NCBI RefSeq assembly: GCF_026230105.1
Contig: NC_079477.1
Coordinates: 1,369,001-1,433,000 of the forward strand
Reading direction: 5' to 3'
DNA from: Diorhabda sublineata
Lineage: Eukaryota > Arthropoda > Insecta > Coleoptera > Chrysomelidae
Length of the DNA stretch: 64,000 nucleotides
This document shows, one piece after another, positions 8,147-20,774 of the stretch. The notes below the pieces were generated by a model. That model had not been told where the DNA came from. It saw only the letters and a list, made by a program, of their open reading frames with translations, and did no database searches. A program made the translations under genes and the position numbers. Positions within the stretch are counted from its first letter, which is position 1; each line of letters opens with the position of its first letter.

Positions 8147-11100
8147 TTTGTACTCCCAGTTTGGATTCCTCATCGTTTTTAACTACTTCTTCATTGTTTT
8201 CTTCATCTTCGTTATTAATTTTTTCAACCGCGTCATAGTACTTTCTGTTTTTGAACGGATATGGTTTTTTTTGCAAAATCCATCGCCATTTTACGACTAA
8301 TTTTTTCCTTATGGTTCTGGTTTGTACTTTTATATGATTCCTCATCGTTTTTATCTACTTTTTCATTGTTTTCTTCATCTTCGTTATTAATTTTTTCAAC
8401 CGCGTCATAGTACTTTCTGTTTTTGAACGGATATGGTTTTTTTTGCAAAATCCATCGCCATTTTACGACTAATTTTTTCCTTATGGTTCTGGTTTGTACT
8501 TTTATATGATTCCTCATCGTTTTTATCTACTTCTTCATTGTTTTCTTCATCTTCGTTATTAATTTTTTCAACCGCGTCATAGTACTTTCTGTTTTTGAAC
8601 GGATCTGGTTTTTTTTGCAAAATCCATCGCCATTTTACGACTAATTTTTTCCTTATGGTTCTGGTTTGTACTTTTATATGATTCCTCATCGTTTTTATCT
8701 ACTTTTTCATTGTTTTCTTCATCTTCGTTATTAATTTTTTCAACCGCATCATAGTACTTTCTGTTTTTGAAAGGATATCGTTTTTTTTGCAAAATCCATC
8801 GCCATTTTACGACTAATTTTTCCATTATGGTTCTGGTTTGTACTTTAATATGAATCTTCATCGTTTTTATCTACTTCTTCATTGTTTTCTTCATCTTCGT
8901 TATTAATTTTTTCAACCGCGTCATAGTACTTTCTGTTTTTGAACGGATCTGGTTTTTTTTGCAAAATCCATCGCCATTTTACCACTAATTTTTCCATTAT
9001 GGTTCTGGTTTGTACTTTAATATGATTCCTCATCGTTTTTATCTACTTTTTCATTGTTTTCTTCATCTTCGTTATTAATTTTTTCAACCGCGTCATAGTA
9101 CTTTCTGTTTTTGAACGGATATGGTTTTTTTTGCAAAATCCATCGCCATTTTACCACTAATTTTTCCCTTATGGTTCTGGTTTGAACTTTAATATGATTC
9201 CTCATCGTTTTTATCTACTTTTTCATTGTTTTCTTCATCTTCGTTATTAATTTTTTCAACGGCGTCATAGTACTTTCTGTTTTTGAACGGATATGGTTTT
9301 TTTTGAAAAATCCATCGCCATTTTACCACTAATTTTTCCATTATGGTTCTGGTTTGTACTTTAATATGATTCCTCATCGTTTTTATCTACTTTTTCATTG
9401 TTTTCTTCATCTTCGTTATTAATTTTTTCAACCGCGTCATAGTACTTTCTGTTTTTGAACGGATATGGTTTTTTTTGCAAAATCCATCGCCATTTTACCA
9501 CTAATTTTTCCCTTATGGTTCTGGTTTGAACTTTAATATGATTCCTCATCGATTTTATCTACTTTTTCATTGTTTTCTTCATCTTCGTTATTAATTTTTT
9601 CAACGGCGTCATAGTACTTTCTGTTTTTGAACGGATATGGTTTTTTTTGCAAAATCCATCGCCATTTTACGACTAATTTTTTCCTTATGGTTCTGGTTTG
9701 TACTTTTATATGATTCCTCATCGTTTTTATCTACTTCTTCATTGTTTTCTTCATCTTCGTTATTAATTTTTTCAACCGCGTCATAGTACTTTCTGTTTTT
9801 GAACGGATCTGGTTTTTTTTGCAAAATCCATCGCCATTTTACGACTAATTTTTTCCTTATGGTTCTGGTTTGTACTTTTATATGATTCCTCATCGTTTTT
9901 ATCTACTTTTTCATTGTTTTCTTCATCTTCGTTATTAATTTTTTCAACCGCATCATAGTACTTTCTGTTTTTGAAAGGATATCGTTTTTTTTGCAAAATC
10001 CATCGCCATTTTACGACTAATTTTTCCATTATGGTTCTGGTTTGTACTTTAATATGAATCTTCATCGTTTTTATCTACTTCTTCATTGTTTTCTTCATCT
10101 TCGTTATTAATTTTTTCAACCGCGTCATAGTACTTTCTGTTTTTGAACGGATCTGGTTTTTTTTGCAAAATCCATCGCCATTTTACCACTAATTTTTCCA
10201 TTATGGTTCTGGTTTGTACTTTAATATGATTCCTCATCGTTTTTATCTACTTTTTCATTGTTTTCTTCATCTTCGTTATTAATTTTTTCAACCGCGTCAT
10301 AGTACTTTCTGTTTTTGAACGGATATGGTTTTTTTTGCAAAATCCATCGCCATTTTACCACTAATTTTTCCCTTATGGTTCTGGTTTGAACTTTAATATG
10401 ATTCCTCATCGTTTTTATCTACTTTTTCATTGTTTTCTTCATCTTCGTTATTAATTTTTTCAACGGCGTCATAGTACTTTCTGTTTTTGAACGGATATGG
10501 TTTTTTTTGAAAAATCCATCGCCATTTTACCACTAATTTTTCCATTATGGTTCTGGTTTGTACTTTAATATGATTCCTCATCGTTTTTATCTACTTTTTC
10601 ATTGTTTTCTTCATCTTCGTTATTAATTTTTTCAACCGCGTCATAGTACTTTCTGTTTTTGAACGGATATGGTTTTTTTTGCAAAATCCATCGCCATTTT
10701 ACCACTAATTTTTCCCTTATGGTTCTGGTTTGAACTTTAATATGATTCCTCATCGTTTTTATCTACTTTTTCATTGTTTTCTTCATCTTCGTTATTAATT
10801 TTTTCAACGGCGTCATAGTACTTTCTGTTTTTGAACGGATATGGTTTTTTTTGAAAAATCCATCGCCATTTTACCACTAATTTTTCCCTTATGGGTCTGG
10901 TTTGAACTTTAATATGATTCCTCATCGTTTTTATCTACTTTTTCATTGTTTTCTTCATCTTCGTTATTAATTTTTTCAACCGCGTCATAGTACTTTCTGT
11001 TTTTGAACGGATCTGGTTTTTTTTGCAAAATCCATCGCCATTTTACCACTAATTTTTCCATTATGGTTCTGGTTTGTACTTTAATATGATTCCTCATCGT

Positions 11101-14100
11101 TTTTATCTACTTTTTCATTGTTTTCTTCATCTTCGTTATTAATTTTTTCAACCGCGTCATAGTACTTTCTGTTTTTGAACGGATATGGTTTTTTTTGCAA
11201 AATCCATCGCCATTTTACCACTAATTTTTCCCTTATGGGTCTGGTTTGAACTTTAATATGATTCCTCATCGTTTTTATCTACTTCTTCATTGTTTTCTTC
11301 ATCTTCGTTATTAATTTTTTCAACCGCGTCATAGTACTTTCTGTTTTTGAACGGATCTGGTTTTTTTTGCAAAATCCATCGCCATTTTACCACTAATTTT
11401 TCCCTTATGGGTCTGGTTTGAACTTTAATATGATTCCTCATCGTTTTTATCTACTTTTTCATTGTTTTCTTCATCTTCGTTATTAATTTTTTCAACCGCG
11501 TCATAGTACTTTCTGTTTTTGAACGGATATGGTTTTTTTTGAAAAATCCATCGCCATTTTACCACTAATTTTTCCCTTATGGGTCTGGTTTGAACTTTAA
11601 TATGATTCCTCATCGTTTTTATCTACTTCTTCATTGTTTTCTTCATCTTCGTTATTAATTTTTTCAACCGCGTCATAGTACTTTCTGTTTTTGAACGGAT
11701 CTGGTTTTTTTTGCAAAATCCATCGCCATTTTACCACTAATTTTTCCCTTATGGGTCTGGTTTGAACTTTAATATGATTCCTCATCGTTTTTATCTACTT
11801 CTTCATTGTTTTCTTCATCTTCGTTATTAATTTTTTCAACGGCGTCATAGTACTTTCTGTTTTTGAACGGATCTGGTTTTTTTTGCAAAATCCATCGCCA
11901 TTTTACCACTAATTTTTCCCTTATGGGTCTGGTTTGAACTTTAATATGATTCCTCATCGTTTTTATCTACTTCTTCATTGTTTTCTTCATCTTCGTTATT
12001 AATTTTTTCAACGGCGTCATAGTACTTTCTGTTTTTGAACGGATCTGGTTTTTTTTGCAAAATCCATCGCCATTTTACCACTAATTTTTCCCTTATGGGT
12101 CTGGTTTGAACTTTAATATGATTCCTCATCGTTTTTATCTACTTCTTCATTGTTTTCTTCATCTTCGTTATTAATTTTTTCAACCGCATCATAGTACTTT
12201 CTGTTTTTGAAAGGATATCGTTTTTTTTGCAAAATCCATCGCCATTTTACGACTAATTTTTCCATTATGGTTCTGGTTTGTACTTTAATATGAATCTTCA
12301 TCGTTTTTATCTACTTCTTCATTGTTTTCTTCATCTTCGTTATTAATTTTTTCAACCGCGTCATAGTACTTTCTGTTTTTGAAAGGATATCGTTTTTTTT
12401 GCAAAATCCATCGCCATTTTACGACTAATTTTTCCATTATGGTTCTGGTTTGTACTTTAATATGAATCTTCATCGTTTTTATCTACTTCTTCATTGTTTT
12501 CTTCATCTTCGTTATTAATTTTTTCAACCGCGTCATAGTACTTTCTGTTTTTGAACGGATATGGTTTTTTTTGCAAAATCCATCGCCATTTTACCACTAA
12601 TTTTTCCCTTATGGGTCTGGTTTGAACTTTAATATGATTCCTCATCGTTTTTATCTACTTCTTCATTGTTTTCTTCATCTTCGTTATTAATTTTTTCAAC
12701 GGCGTCATAGTACTTTCTGTTTTTGAACGGATCTGGTTTTTTTTGCAAAATCCATCGCCATTTTACCACTAATTTTTCCCTTATGGGTCTGGTTTGAACT
12801 TTAATATGATTCCTCATCGTTTTTATCTACTTCTTCATTGTTTTCTTCATCTTCGTTATTAATTTTTTCAACCGCGTCATAGTACTTTCTGTTTTTGAAC
12901 GGATATGGTTTTTTTTGCAAAATCCATCGCCATTTTACCACTAATTTTTCCCTTATGGGTCTGGTTTGAACTTTAATATGATTCCTCATCGTTTTTATCT
13001 ACTTCTTCATTGTTTTCTTCATCTTCGTTATTAATTTTTTCAACCGCGTCATAGTACTTTCTGTTTTTGAACGGATATGGTTTTTTTTGCAAAATCCATC
13101 GCCATTTTACCACTAATTTTTCCCTTATGGGTCTGGTTTGAACTTTAATATGATTCCTCATCGTTTTTATCTACTTCTTCATTGTTTTCTTCATCTTCGT
13201 TATTAATTTTTTCAACCGCGTCATAGTACTTTCTGTTTTTGAACGGATATGGTTTTTTTTGCAAAATCCATCGCCATTTTACGACTAATTTTTCCATTAT
13301 GGTTCTGGTTTGTACTTTAATATGAATCTTCATCGTTTTTATCTACTTCTTCATTGTTTTCTTCATCTTCGTTATTAATTTTTTCAACCGCGTCATAGTA
13401 CTTTCTGTTTTTGAACGGATATGGTTTTTTTTGCAAAATCCATCGCCATTTTACCACTAATTTTTCCCTTATGGGTCTGGTTTGAACTTTAATATGATTC
13501 CTCATCGTTTTTATCTACTTCTTCATTGTTTTCTTCATCTTCGTTATTAATTTTTTCAACCGCGTCATAGTACTTTCTGTTTTTGAACGGATATGGTTTT
13601 TTTTGCAAAATCCATCGCCATTTTACGACTAATTTTTCCATTATGGTTCTGGTTTGTACTTTAATATGAATCTTCATCGTTTTTATCTACTTCTTCATTG
13701 TTTTCTTCATCTTCGTTATTAATTTTTTCAACCGCGTCATAGTACTTTCTGTTTTTGAACGGATATGGTTTTTTTTGCAAAATCCATCGCCATTTTACCA
13801 CTAATTTTTCCCTTATGGGTCTGGTTTGAACTTTAATATGATTCCTCATCGTTTTTATCTACTTCTTCATTGTTTTCTTCATCTTCGTTATTAATTTTTT
13901 CAACCGCGTCATAGTACTTTCTGTTTTTGAACGGATATGGTTTTTTTTGCAAAATCCATCGCCATTTTACCACTAATTTTTCCCTTATGGGTCTGGTTTG
14001 AACTTTAATATGATTCCTCATCGTTTTTATCTACTTCTTCATTGTTTTCTTCATCTTCGTTATTAATTTTTTCAACCGCGTCATAGTACTTTCTGTTTTT

Positions 14101-17100
14101 GAACGGATATGGTTTTTTTTGCAAAATCCATCGCCATTTTACCACTAATTTTTCCCTTATGGGTCTGGTTTGAACTTTAATATGATTCCTCATCGTTTTT
14201 ATCTACTTCTTCATTGTTTTCTTCATCTTCGTTATTAATTTTTTCAACCGCGTCATAGTACTTTCTGTTTTTGAACGGATATGGTTTTTTTTGCAAAATC
14301 CATCGCCATTTTACGACTAATTTTTCCATTATGGTTCTGGTTTGTACTTTAATATGAATCTTCATCGTTTTTATCTACTTCTTCATTGTTTTCTTCATCT
14401 TCGTTATTAATTTTTTCAACCGCGTCATAGTACTTTCTGTTTTTGAACGGATATGGTTTTTTTTGCAAAATCCATCGCCATTTTACCACTAATTTTTCCC
14501 TTATGGGTCTGGTTTGAACTTTAATATGATTCCTCATCGTTTTTATCTACTTCTTCATTGTTTTCTTCATCTTCGTTATTAATTTTTTCAACCGCGTCAT
14601 AGTACTTTCTGTTTTTGAACGGATATGGTTTTTTTTGCAAAATCCATCGCCATTTTACGACTAATTTTTCCATTATGGTTCTGGTTTGTACTTTAATATG
14701 AATCTTCATCGTTTTTATCTACTTCTTCATTGTTTTCTTCATCTTCGTTATTAATTTTTTCAACCGCGTCATAGTACTTTCTGTTTTTGAACGGATATGG
14801 TTTTTTTTGCAAAATCCATCGCCATTTTACCACTAATTTTTCCCTTATGGGTCTGGTTTGAACTTTAATATGATTCCTCATCGTTTTTATCTACTTCTTC
14901 ATTGTTTTCTTCATCTTCGTTATTAATTTTTTCAACCGCGTCATAGTACTTTCTGTTTTTGAACGGATATGGTTTTTTTTGCAAAATCCATCGCCATTTT
15001 ACGACTAATTTTTCCATTATGGTTCTGGTTTGTACTTTAATATGAATCTTCATCGTTTTTATCTACTTCTTCATTGTTTTCTTCATCTTCGTTATTAATT
15101 TTTTCAACCGCGTCATAGTACTTTCTGTTTTTGAACGGATATGGTTTTTTTTGCAAAATCCATCGCCATTTTACGACTAATTTTTCCATTATGGTTCTGG
15201 TTTGTACTTTAATATGAATCTTCATCGTTTTTATCTACTTCTTCATTGTTTTCTTCATCTTCGTTATTAATTTTTTCAACCGCGTCATAGTACTTTCTGT
15301 TTTTGAACGGATATGGTTTTTTTTGCAAAATCCATCGCCATTTTACCACTAATTTTTCCCTTATGGGTCTGGTTTGAACTTTAATATGATTCCTCATCGT
15401 TTTTATCTACTTTTTCATTGTTTTCTTCATCTTCGTTATAAATTTTTTCAACCGCGTCATAGTACTTTCTGTTTTTGAACGGATATGGTTTTTTTTGCAA
15501 AATCCATCGCCATTTTACCACTAATTTTTCCCTTATGGGTCTGGTTTGAACTTTAATATGATTCCTCATCGTTTTTATCTACTTCTTCATTGTTTTCTTC
15601 ATCTTCGTTATTAATTTTTTCAACCGCGTCATAGTACTTTCTGTTTTTGAACGGATCTGGTTTTTTTTGCAAAATCCATCGCCATTTTACGACTAATTTT
15701 TTCCTTATGGGTCTGGTTTGAACTTTAATATGATTCCTCATCGTTTTTATCTACTTCTTCATTGTTTTCTTCATCTTCGTTATAAATTTTTTCAACCGCG
15801 TCATAGTACTTTCTGTTTTTGAACGGATATGGTTTTTTTTGCAAAATCCATCGCCATTTTACCACTAATTTTTCCCTTATGGGTCTGGTTTGAACTTTAA
15901 TATGATTCCTCATCGTTTTTATCTACTTCTTCATTGTTTTCTTCATCTTCGTTATTAATTTTTTCAACCGCGTCATAGTACTTTCTGTTTTTGAACGGAT
16001 CTGGTTTTTTTTGCAAAATCCATCGCCATTTTACGACTAATTTTTTCCTTATGGGTCTGGTTTGAACTTTAATATGATTCCTCATCGTTTTTATCTACTT
16101 CTTCATTGTTTTCTTCATCTTCGTTATTAATTTTTTCAACCGCGTCATAGTACTTTCTGTTTTTGAACGGATATGGTTTTTTTTGCAAAATCCATCGCCA
16201 TTTTACGACTAATTTTTCCATTATGGTTCTGGTTTGTACTTTAATATGAATCTTCATCGTTTTTATCTACTTCTTCATTGTTTTCTTCATCTTCGTTATT
16301 AATTTTTTCAACCGCGTCATAGTACTTTCTGTTTTTGAACGGATATGGTTTTTTTTGCAAAATCCATCGCCATTTTACCACTAATTTTTCCCTTATGGGT
16401 CTGGTTTGAACTTTAATATGATTCCTCATCGTTTTTATCTACTTCTTCATTGTTTTCTTCATCTTCGTTATTAATTTTTTCAACCGCGTCATAGTACTTT
16501 CTGTTTTTGAACGGATATGGTTTTTTTTGCAAAATCCATCGCCATTTTACGACTAATTTTTCCATTATGGTTCTGGTTTGTACTTTAATATGAATCTTCA
16601 TCGTTTTTATCTACTTCTTCATTGTTTTCTTCATCTTCGTTATTAATTTTTTCAACCGCGTCATAGTACTTTCTGTTTTTGAACGGATATGGTTTTTTTT
16701 GCAAAATCCATCGCCATTTTACGACTAATTTTTCCATTATGGTTCTGGTTTGTACTTTAATATGAATCTTCATCGTTTTTATCTACTTCTTCATTGTTTT
16801 CTTCATCTTCGTTATTAATTTTTTCAACCGCGTCATAGTACTTTCTGTTTTTGAACGGATATGGTTTTTTTTGCAAAATCCATCGCCATTTTACCACTAA
16901 TTTTTCCCTTATGGGTCTGGTTTGAACTTTAATATGATTCCTCATCGTTTTTATCTACTTTTTCATTGTTTTCTTCATCTTCGTTATAAATTTTTTCAAC
17001 CGCGTCATAGTACTTTCTGTTTTTGAACGGATATGGTTTTTTTTGCAAAATCCATCGCCATTTTACCACTAATTTTTCCCTTATGGGTCTGGTTTGAACT

Positions 17101-18271
17101 TTAATATGATTCCTCATCGTTTTTATCTACTTCTTCATTGTTTTCTTCATCTTCGTTATTAATTTTTTCAACCGCGTCATAGTACTTTCTGTTTTTGAAC
17201 GGATCTGGTTTTTTTTGCAAAATCCATCGCCATTTTACGACTAATTTTTTCCTTATGGGTCTGGTTTGAACTTTAATATGATTCCTCATCGTTTTTATCT
17301 ACTTCTTCATTGTTTTCTTCATCTTCGTTATAAATTTTTTCAACCGCGTCATAGTACTTTCTGTTTTTGAACGGATATCGTTTTTTTTGCAAAATCCATC
17401 GCCATTTTACGACTAATTTTTTCCTTATGGTTCTGGTTTGTACTTTAATATGATTCCTCATCGTTTTTATCTACTTTTTCATTGTTTTCTTCATCTTCGT
17501 TATAAATTTTTTCAACCGCGTCATAGTACTTTCTGTTTTTGAACGGATATGGTTTTTTTTGCAAATCCATCGCCATTTTACCACTAATTTTTCCCTTATG
17601 GGTCTGGTTTGAACTTTAATATGATTCCTCATCGTTTTTATCTACTTTTTCATTGTTTTCTTCATCTTCGTTATTAATTTTTTCAATCGCGTCATAGTAC
17701 TTTCTGTTTTTGAACGGATATGGTTTTTTTTGCAAAATCCATCGCCATTTTACCACTAATTTTTCCCTTATGGGTCTGGTTTGAACTTTAATATGATTCC
17801 TCATCGTTTTTATCTACTTCTTCATTGTTTTCTTCATCTTCGTTATTAATTTTTTCAATCGCGTCATAGTACTTTCTGTTTTTGAACGGATATGGTTTTT
17901 TTTTTGCAAATCCATCGCCATTTTACGACTAATTTTTTCCTTATGGTTCTGGTTTGTACTTTTATATGATTCCTCATCGTTTTTATCTACTTTTTCATTG
18001 TTTTCTTCATCTTCGTTATTAATTTTTTCAACCGCATCATAGTACTTTCTGTTTTTGAACGGATATCGTTTTTTTTGCAAAATCCATCGCCATTTTACCA
18101 CTAATTTTTTCCTTATGGTTCTGGTTTGTACTTTTATATGATTCCTCATCGTTTTTATCTACTTCTTCATTGTTTTCTTCATCTTCGTTATTAATTTTAT
18201 CAACCGCATCATAGTACTTTCTGTTTTTGAACGGATATCGTTTTTTTTTGCAAAATCCATCGCCATTTTAC
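8147..18271. repeat. satellite array, 172-bp unit, about 59 copies
   Basis: A 172-bp monomer repeats head to tail for about 10.1 kb with very few indels (one short-unit step near 17,560 and a longer T-run near 17,895). The plus strand is strongly pyrimidine-biased, with a core like tcatagtactttctgttttt. Variable sites define monomer types, for example ggatatgg, ggatctgg or ggatatcg, and a tgattcct or tgaatctt junction. Types recur in ordered blocks, showing higher-order structure. Nearly every monomer holds a 62-codon minus-strand frame, basic at the start and acidic at the end. Because 172 is not divisible by three, successive frames are offset and overlap by about 17 bp. I treat them as a by-product of strand bias, not as genes. 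Confidence 0.97.
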
Positions 18272-19307
18272 AATTTTCATTACTGAAATAATCTAAATAA
18301 TAAATACGAAAACTTGATGTTTATATAATTAGAAATCTTCTCGTTGCGAAATAACTGTAGTTAATGCGATCCGTTTCCATTATTGATGATGGACTCGAGT
18401 CGCGAAACGTTTCGAGTTTGAAATTTTAAAAATTCAAAACCCTTTTTTGCACGGCGATATGAAATGGAGAAGATTTATACTAATAGGTGGAAACAATTTC
18501 CGTTCCGAAATTAATTTTCTCCAAATGGAAATTAGACTAATGAAAATATCGCTGTCATTACCTTCCTACAGGGAGGCACAACTTGTAACGAAATTTGACC
18601 CAACAAATTTTGGAAAATTTATTTAATTTTCGACGTATTTTCTTCTCGAACTATATACACTTTTTCCAACGACACATTTCTTCGAGTTTACGCGTAGAAA
18701 ATAATCCGAGGGGGTTTAATTTGACGTAATCCAAACTACTTAGGTTAGGTGGTGATTTCTAAGCATAAAATATAAACTTACTCTCGTATAAACCAAACAA
18801 AACACGTACTTCACTATTTATTATGATTTATTATGATTGAATTATCATTTGAGCATTTGGTACCCCCCCAAAAATTTCGGTTTCGACGAGAACCACCCTC
18901 TTAATGCAGATGGGACGTTAGCTACTTCATTCTTTTTGTTCGAACGAATGTAAAATGCGTTTTATGATATTAGGATCTTTATGTCTGTCTGATGAATATT
19001 TAAATGTCTTGTCTGATCTTTGCTAGCTTTCAAAAGATAAATGTGGCACCTCTCACAAAGAATATACAATTTATATGTTTTATAGATACGTTTTGAACGG
19101 GAAAATCAGTAGCGTTTTATAAATATAATAATATATTATGATAATTATTAGTTTCTTTCGTAATTTTCTATGACACATGACATATGACATATGAAAATGA
19201 CATATGACATGAAAATTTGACGTTTGGACTTATCAAAATTGAAAATTTGACGTTTGAATATGTATTTTGATTTAAAAAAGTAGAAAAATCTAATTTTATA
19301 TCTTAAT

Positions 19308-19338
19308 TACGAGGTCTGGTTATTAAATAACGAGACTG
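19308..19338 (+). mobile_element. solo mariner-like terminal inverted repeat
   Basis: The sequence starts with TA, the mariner target dinucleotide, followed by cgaggtctggttattaaata and then acgagactg. This has the layout of mariner 5' ends in insects (GAGGTCTG, an A/T-rich middle, then CGAGACTG). I found no matching inverted copy nearby, so the rest of the element is deleted or lies elsewhere. The assignment is by motif resemblance only. Confidence 0.45.
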
Positions 19339-19630
19339 CGCGTCTAGATGGCGCCCTGGGACTGTGCGATAACCAATTCCTAATTGATGTCAAAATGTGG
19401 AATGATCAATTCCGACATCGATTTTGACATCAGTCTATATACAGTGCAGCCACTAAAATTTTAACAAAAAATTCCGATTCAATTTCGAATTACCCCCGTA
19501 TATCGTACGTAATTACGAAACTACAATGAAATAAATCATCTCGGGTTAAGGAAAAACTTATTAAATATGGAAAATTGTACATAATTTGATGGGCTGTGGA
19601 TGATTTCAACAATATAAAACTTTTTATAGG

Positions 19631-19665
19631 TTAGGTTAGGTTAAGTTAGGTTATGTTAGGTTAGG
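19631..19665 (+). repeat. interstitial telomere-type (TTAGG)n tract, seven units
   Basis: Seven consecutive 5-mers are present: TTAGG, TTAGG, TTAAG, TTAGG, TTATG, TTAGG, TTAGG. TTAGG is the ancestral insect telomere repeat. The tract is short, imperfect and inside single-copy DNA, so it is interstitial and not a chromosome end. It is followed by a G-run (ggaatgggggggcg). Confidence 0.7.
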
Positions 19666-20774
19666 AATGGGGGGGCGTGCAGAAAACCATCGATAAATCG
19701 AAGTGTTTATGAAATTAGATTGTTCGATGGTTTTTTTGAAGGGGGGGAAAGGTTCGGAAACCACTTATTAGAAAACTGGATGAGCTAGCACTGGTTTTGA
19801 TATAAAAAATAGACAGTTTATGTAAAGGAGACCAAGTAAAAAAGAAAATATAGTTTCCCTTCTCTTTGCATGAGCTATATCCCGATTAAATTTTAAAAAA
19901 CATCCCCGTTTCGTACTACGTCTCACATACTTATTCTTAGGGGAGCGTATGTACGTTTTGATGGCCTCCCCAAAAGGGGAACAGACCCGCCTCCTTTCCA
20001 TATCATTAAATTAACCATTCTTCGTGAGGAAGACAAAAATATTGTTGTTCAAAAAGGTGGATTTTCACTGAACTGAATTCCATTGGAAAAGTTTTCAATT
20101 CGGAAAATTGGATTGTACGAATCGATCTATTCTAATATTTCCGAATTCAATTTTGAATTATTTTATTTAAAATAAGAAAAAATCTTTTATTTTTCAAATT
20201 TCGGGAGAAGGGGCTTCGAAAACCGTAGCCGTTTCTGGTTTTTCTGAAGCTGAAGCAAATATGATTTGGAAGACATATTTTATCGTCCTGAAGAATTTCA
20301 TTCGATCAGGACGATGATTTTTTCCAAAATAGAGCGATTTGTTTAATGTTCTATGATGAATTTTTTTAAATAGAGACTCTGAGTCTTTGGAATGAAGCAT
20401 TAATCTCAGAAAATCAATTTTTAGATCAAATCAAAGCTCGTTTTGATCGATAAGACATTTTATAACAAAATACCAAACAGGGGAATCGATAAGAGGACAA
20501 ATTAGACCTAAGAGATTTTTTTGACAAAGTTAAAACTCGAAATAGTCTGATTTTTGTCCAAATTTGACTTGAGGATGATATTTTCGAACGCGCGAGGCTT
20601 GAGAAAATAATTTTACACCCAAAACCCAAATTTTTTGACTAAATTTTACGCCGACAAGTTAAAATTTGTAATTTTTGACTAAATGCAGGTTGTGGAAATA
20701 GTTTTATGAAGTAAAACTGTGCTCAAACGATAAATGAATTAATTTGAAAAAAGCTTTTCACGAAATCGAACACT

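Larger units (their letters stand above)
18272..20770. other. single-copy spacer with transposon and telomere-like scars, no gene supported
   Basis: This interval separates two arrays. It holds a short local repeat of catatga-type words (about 19,175-19,215), a mariner-like terminal repeat (19,308-19,338) and a TTAGG tract (19,631-19,665). Antisense frames at 19,768-20,001, 20,194-20,400 and 20,426-20,629 have no recognisable domain and I regard them as chance. Confidence 0.45.

Noticed and set aside
8147..18271. About 60 minus-strand 62- to 111-codon frames as genes
   Set aside because: They repeat with the 172-bp monomer, are offset in frame between units and follow from pyrimidine bias of the plus strand. 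No start context, splice or family evidence supports them as separate genes.
19631..19665. Chromosome end
   Set aside because: Only seven imperfect TTAGG units, with single-copy sequence on both sides.
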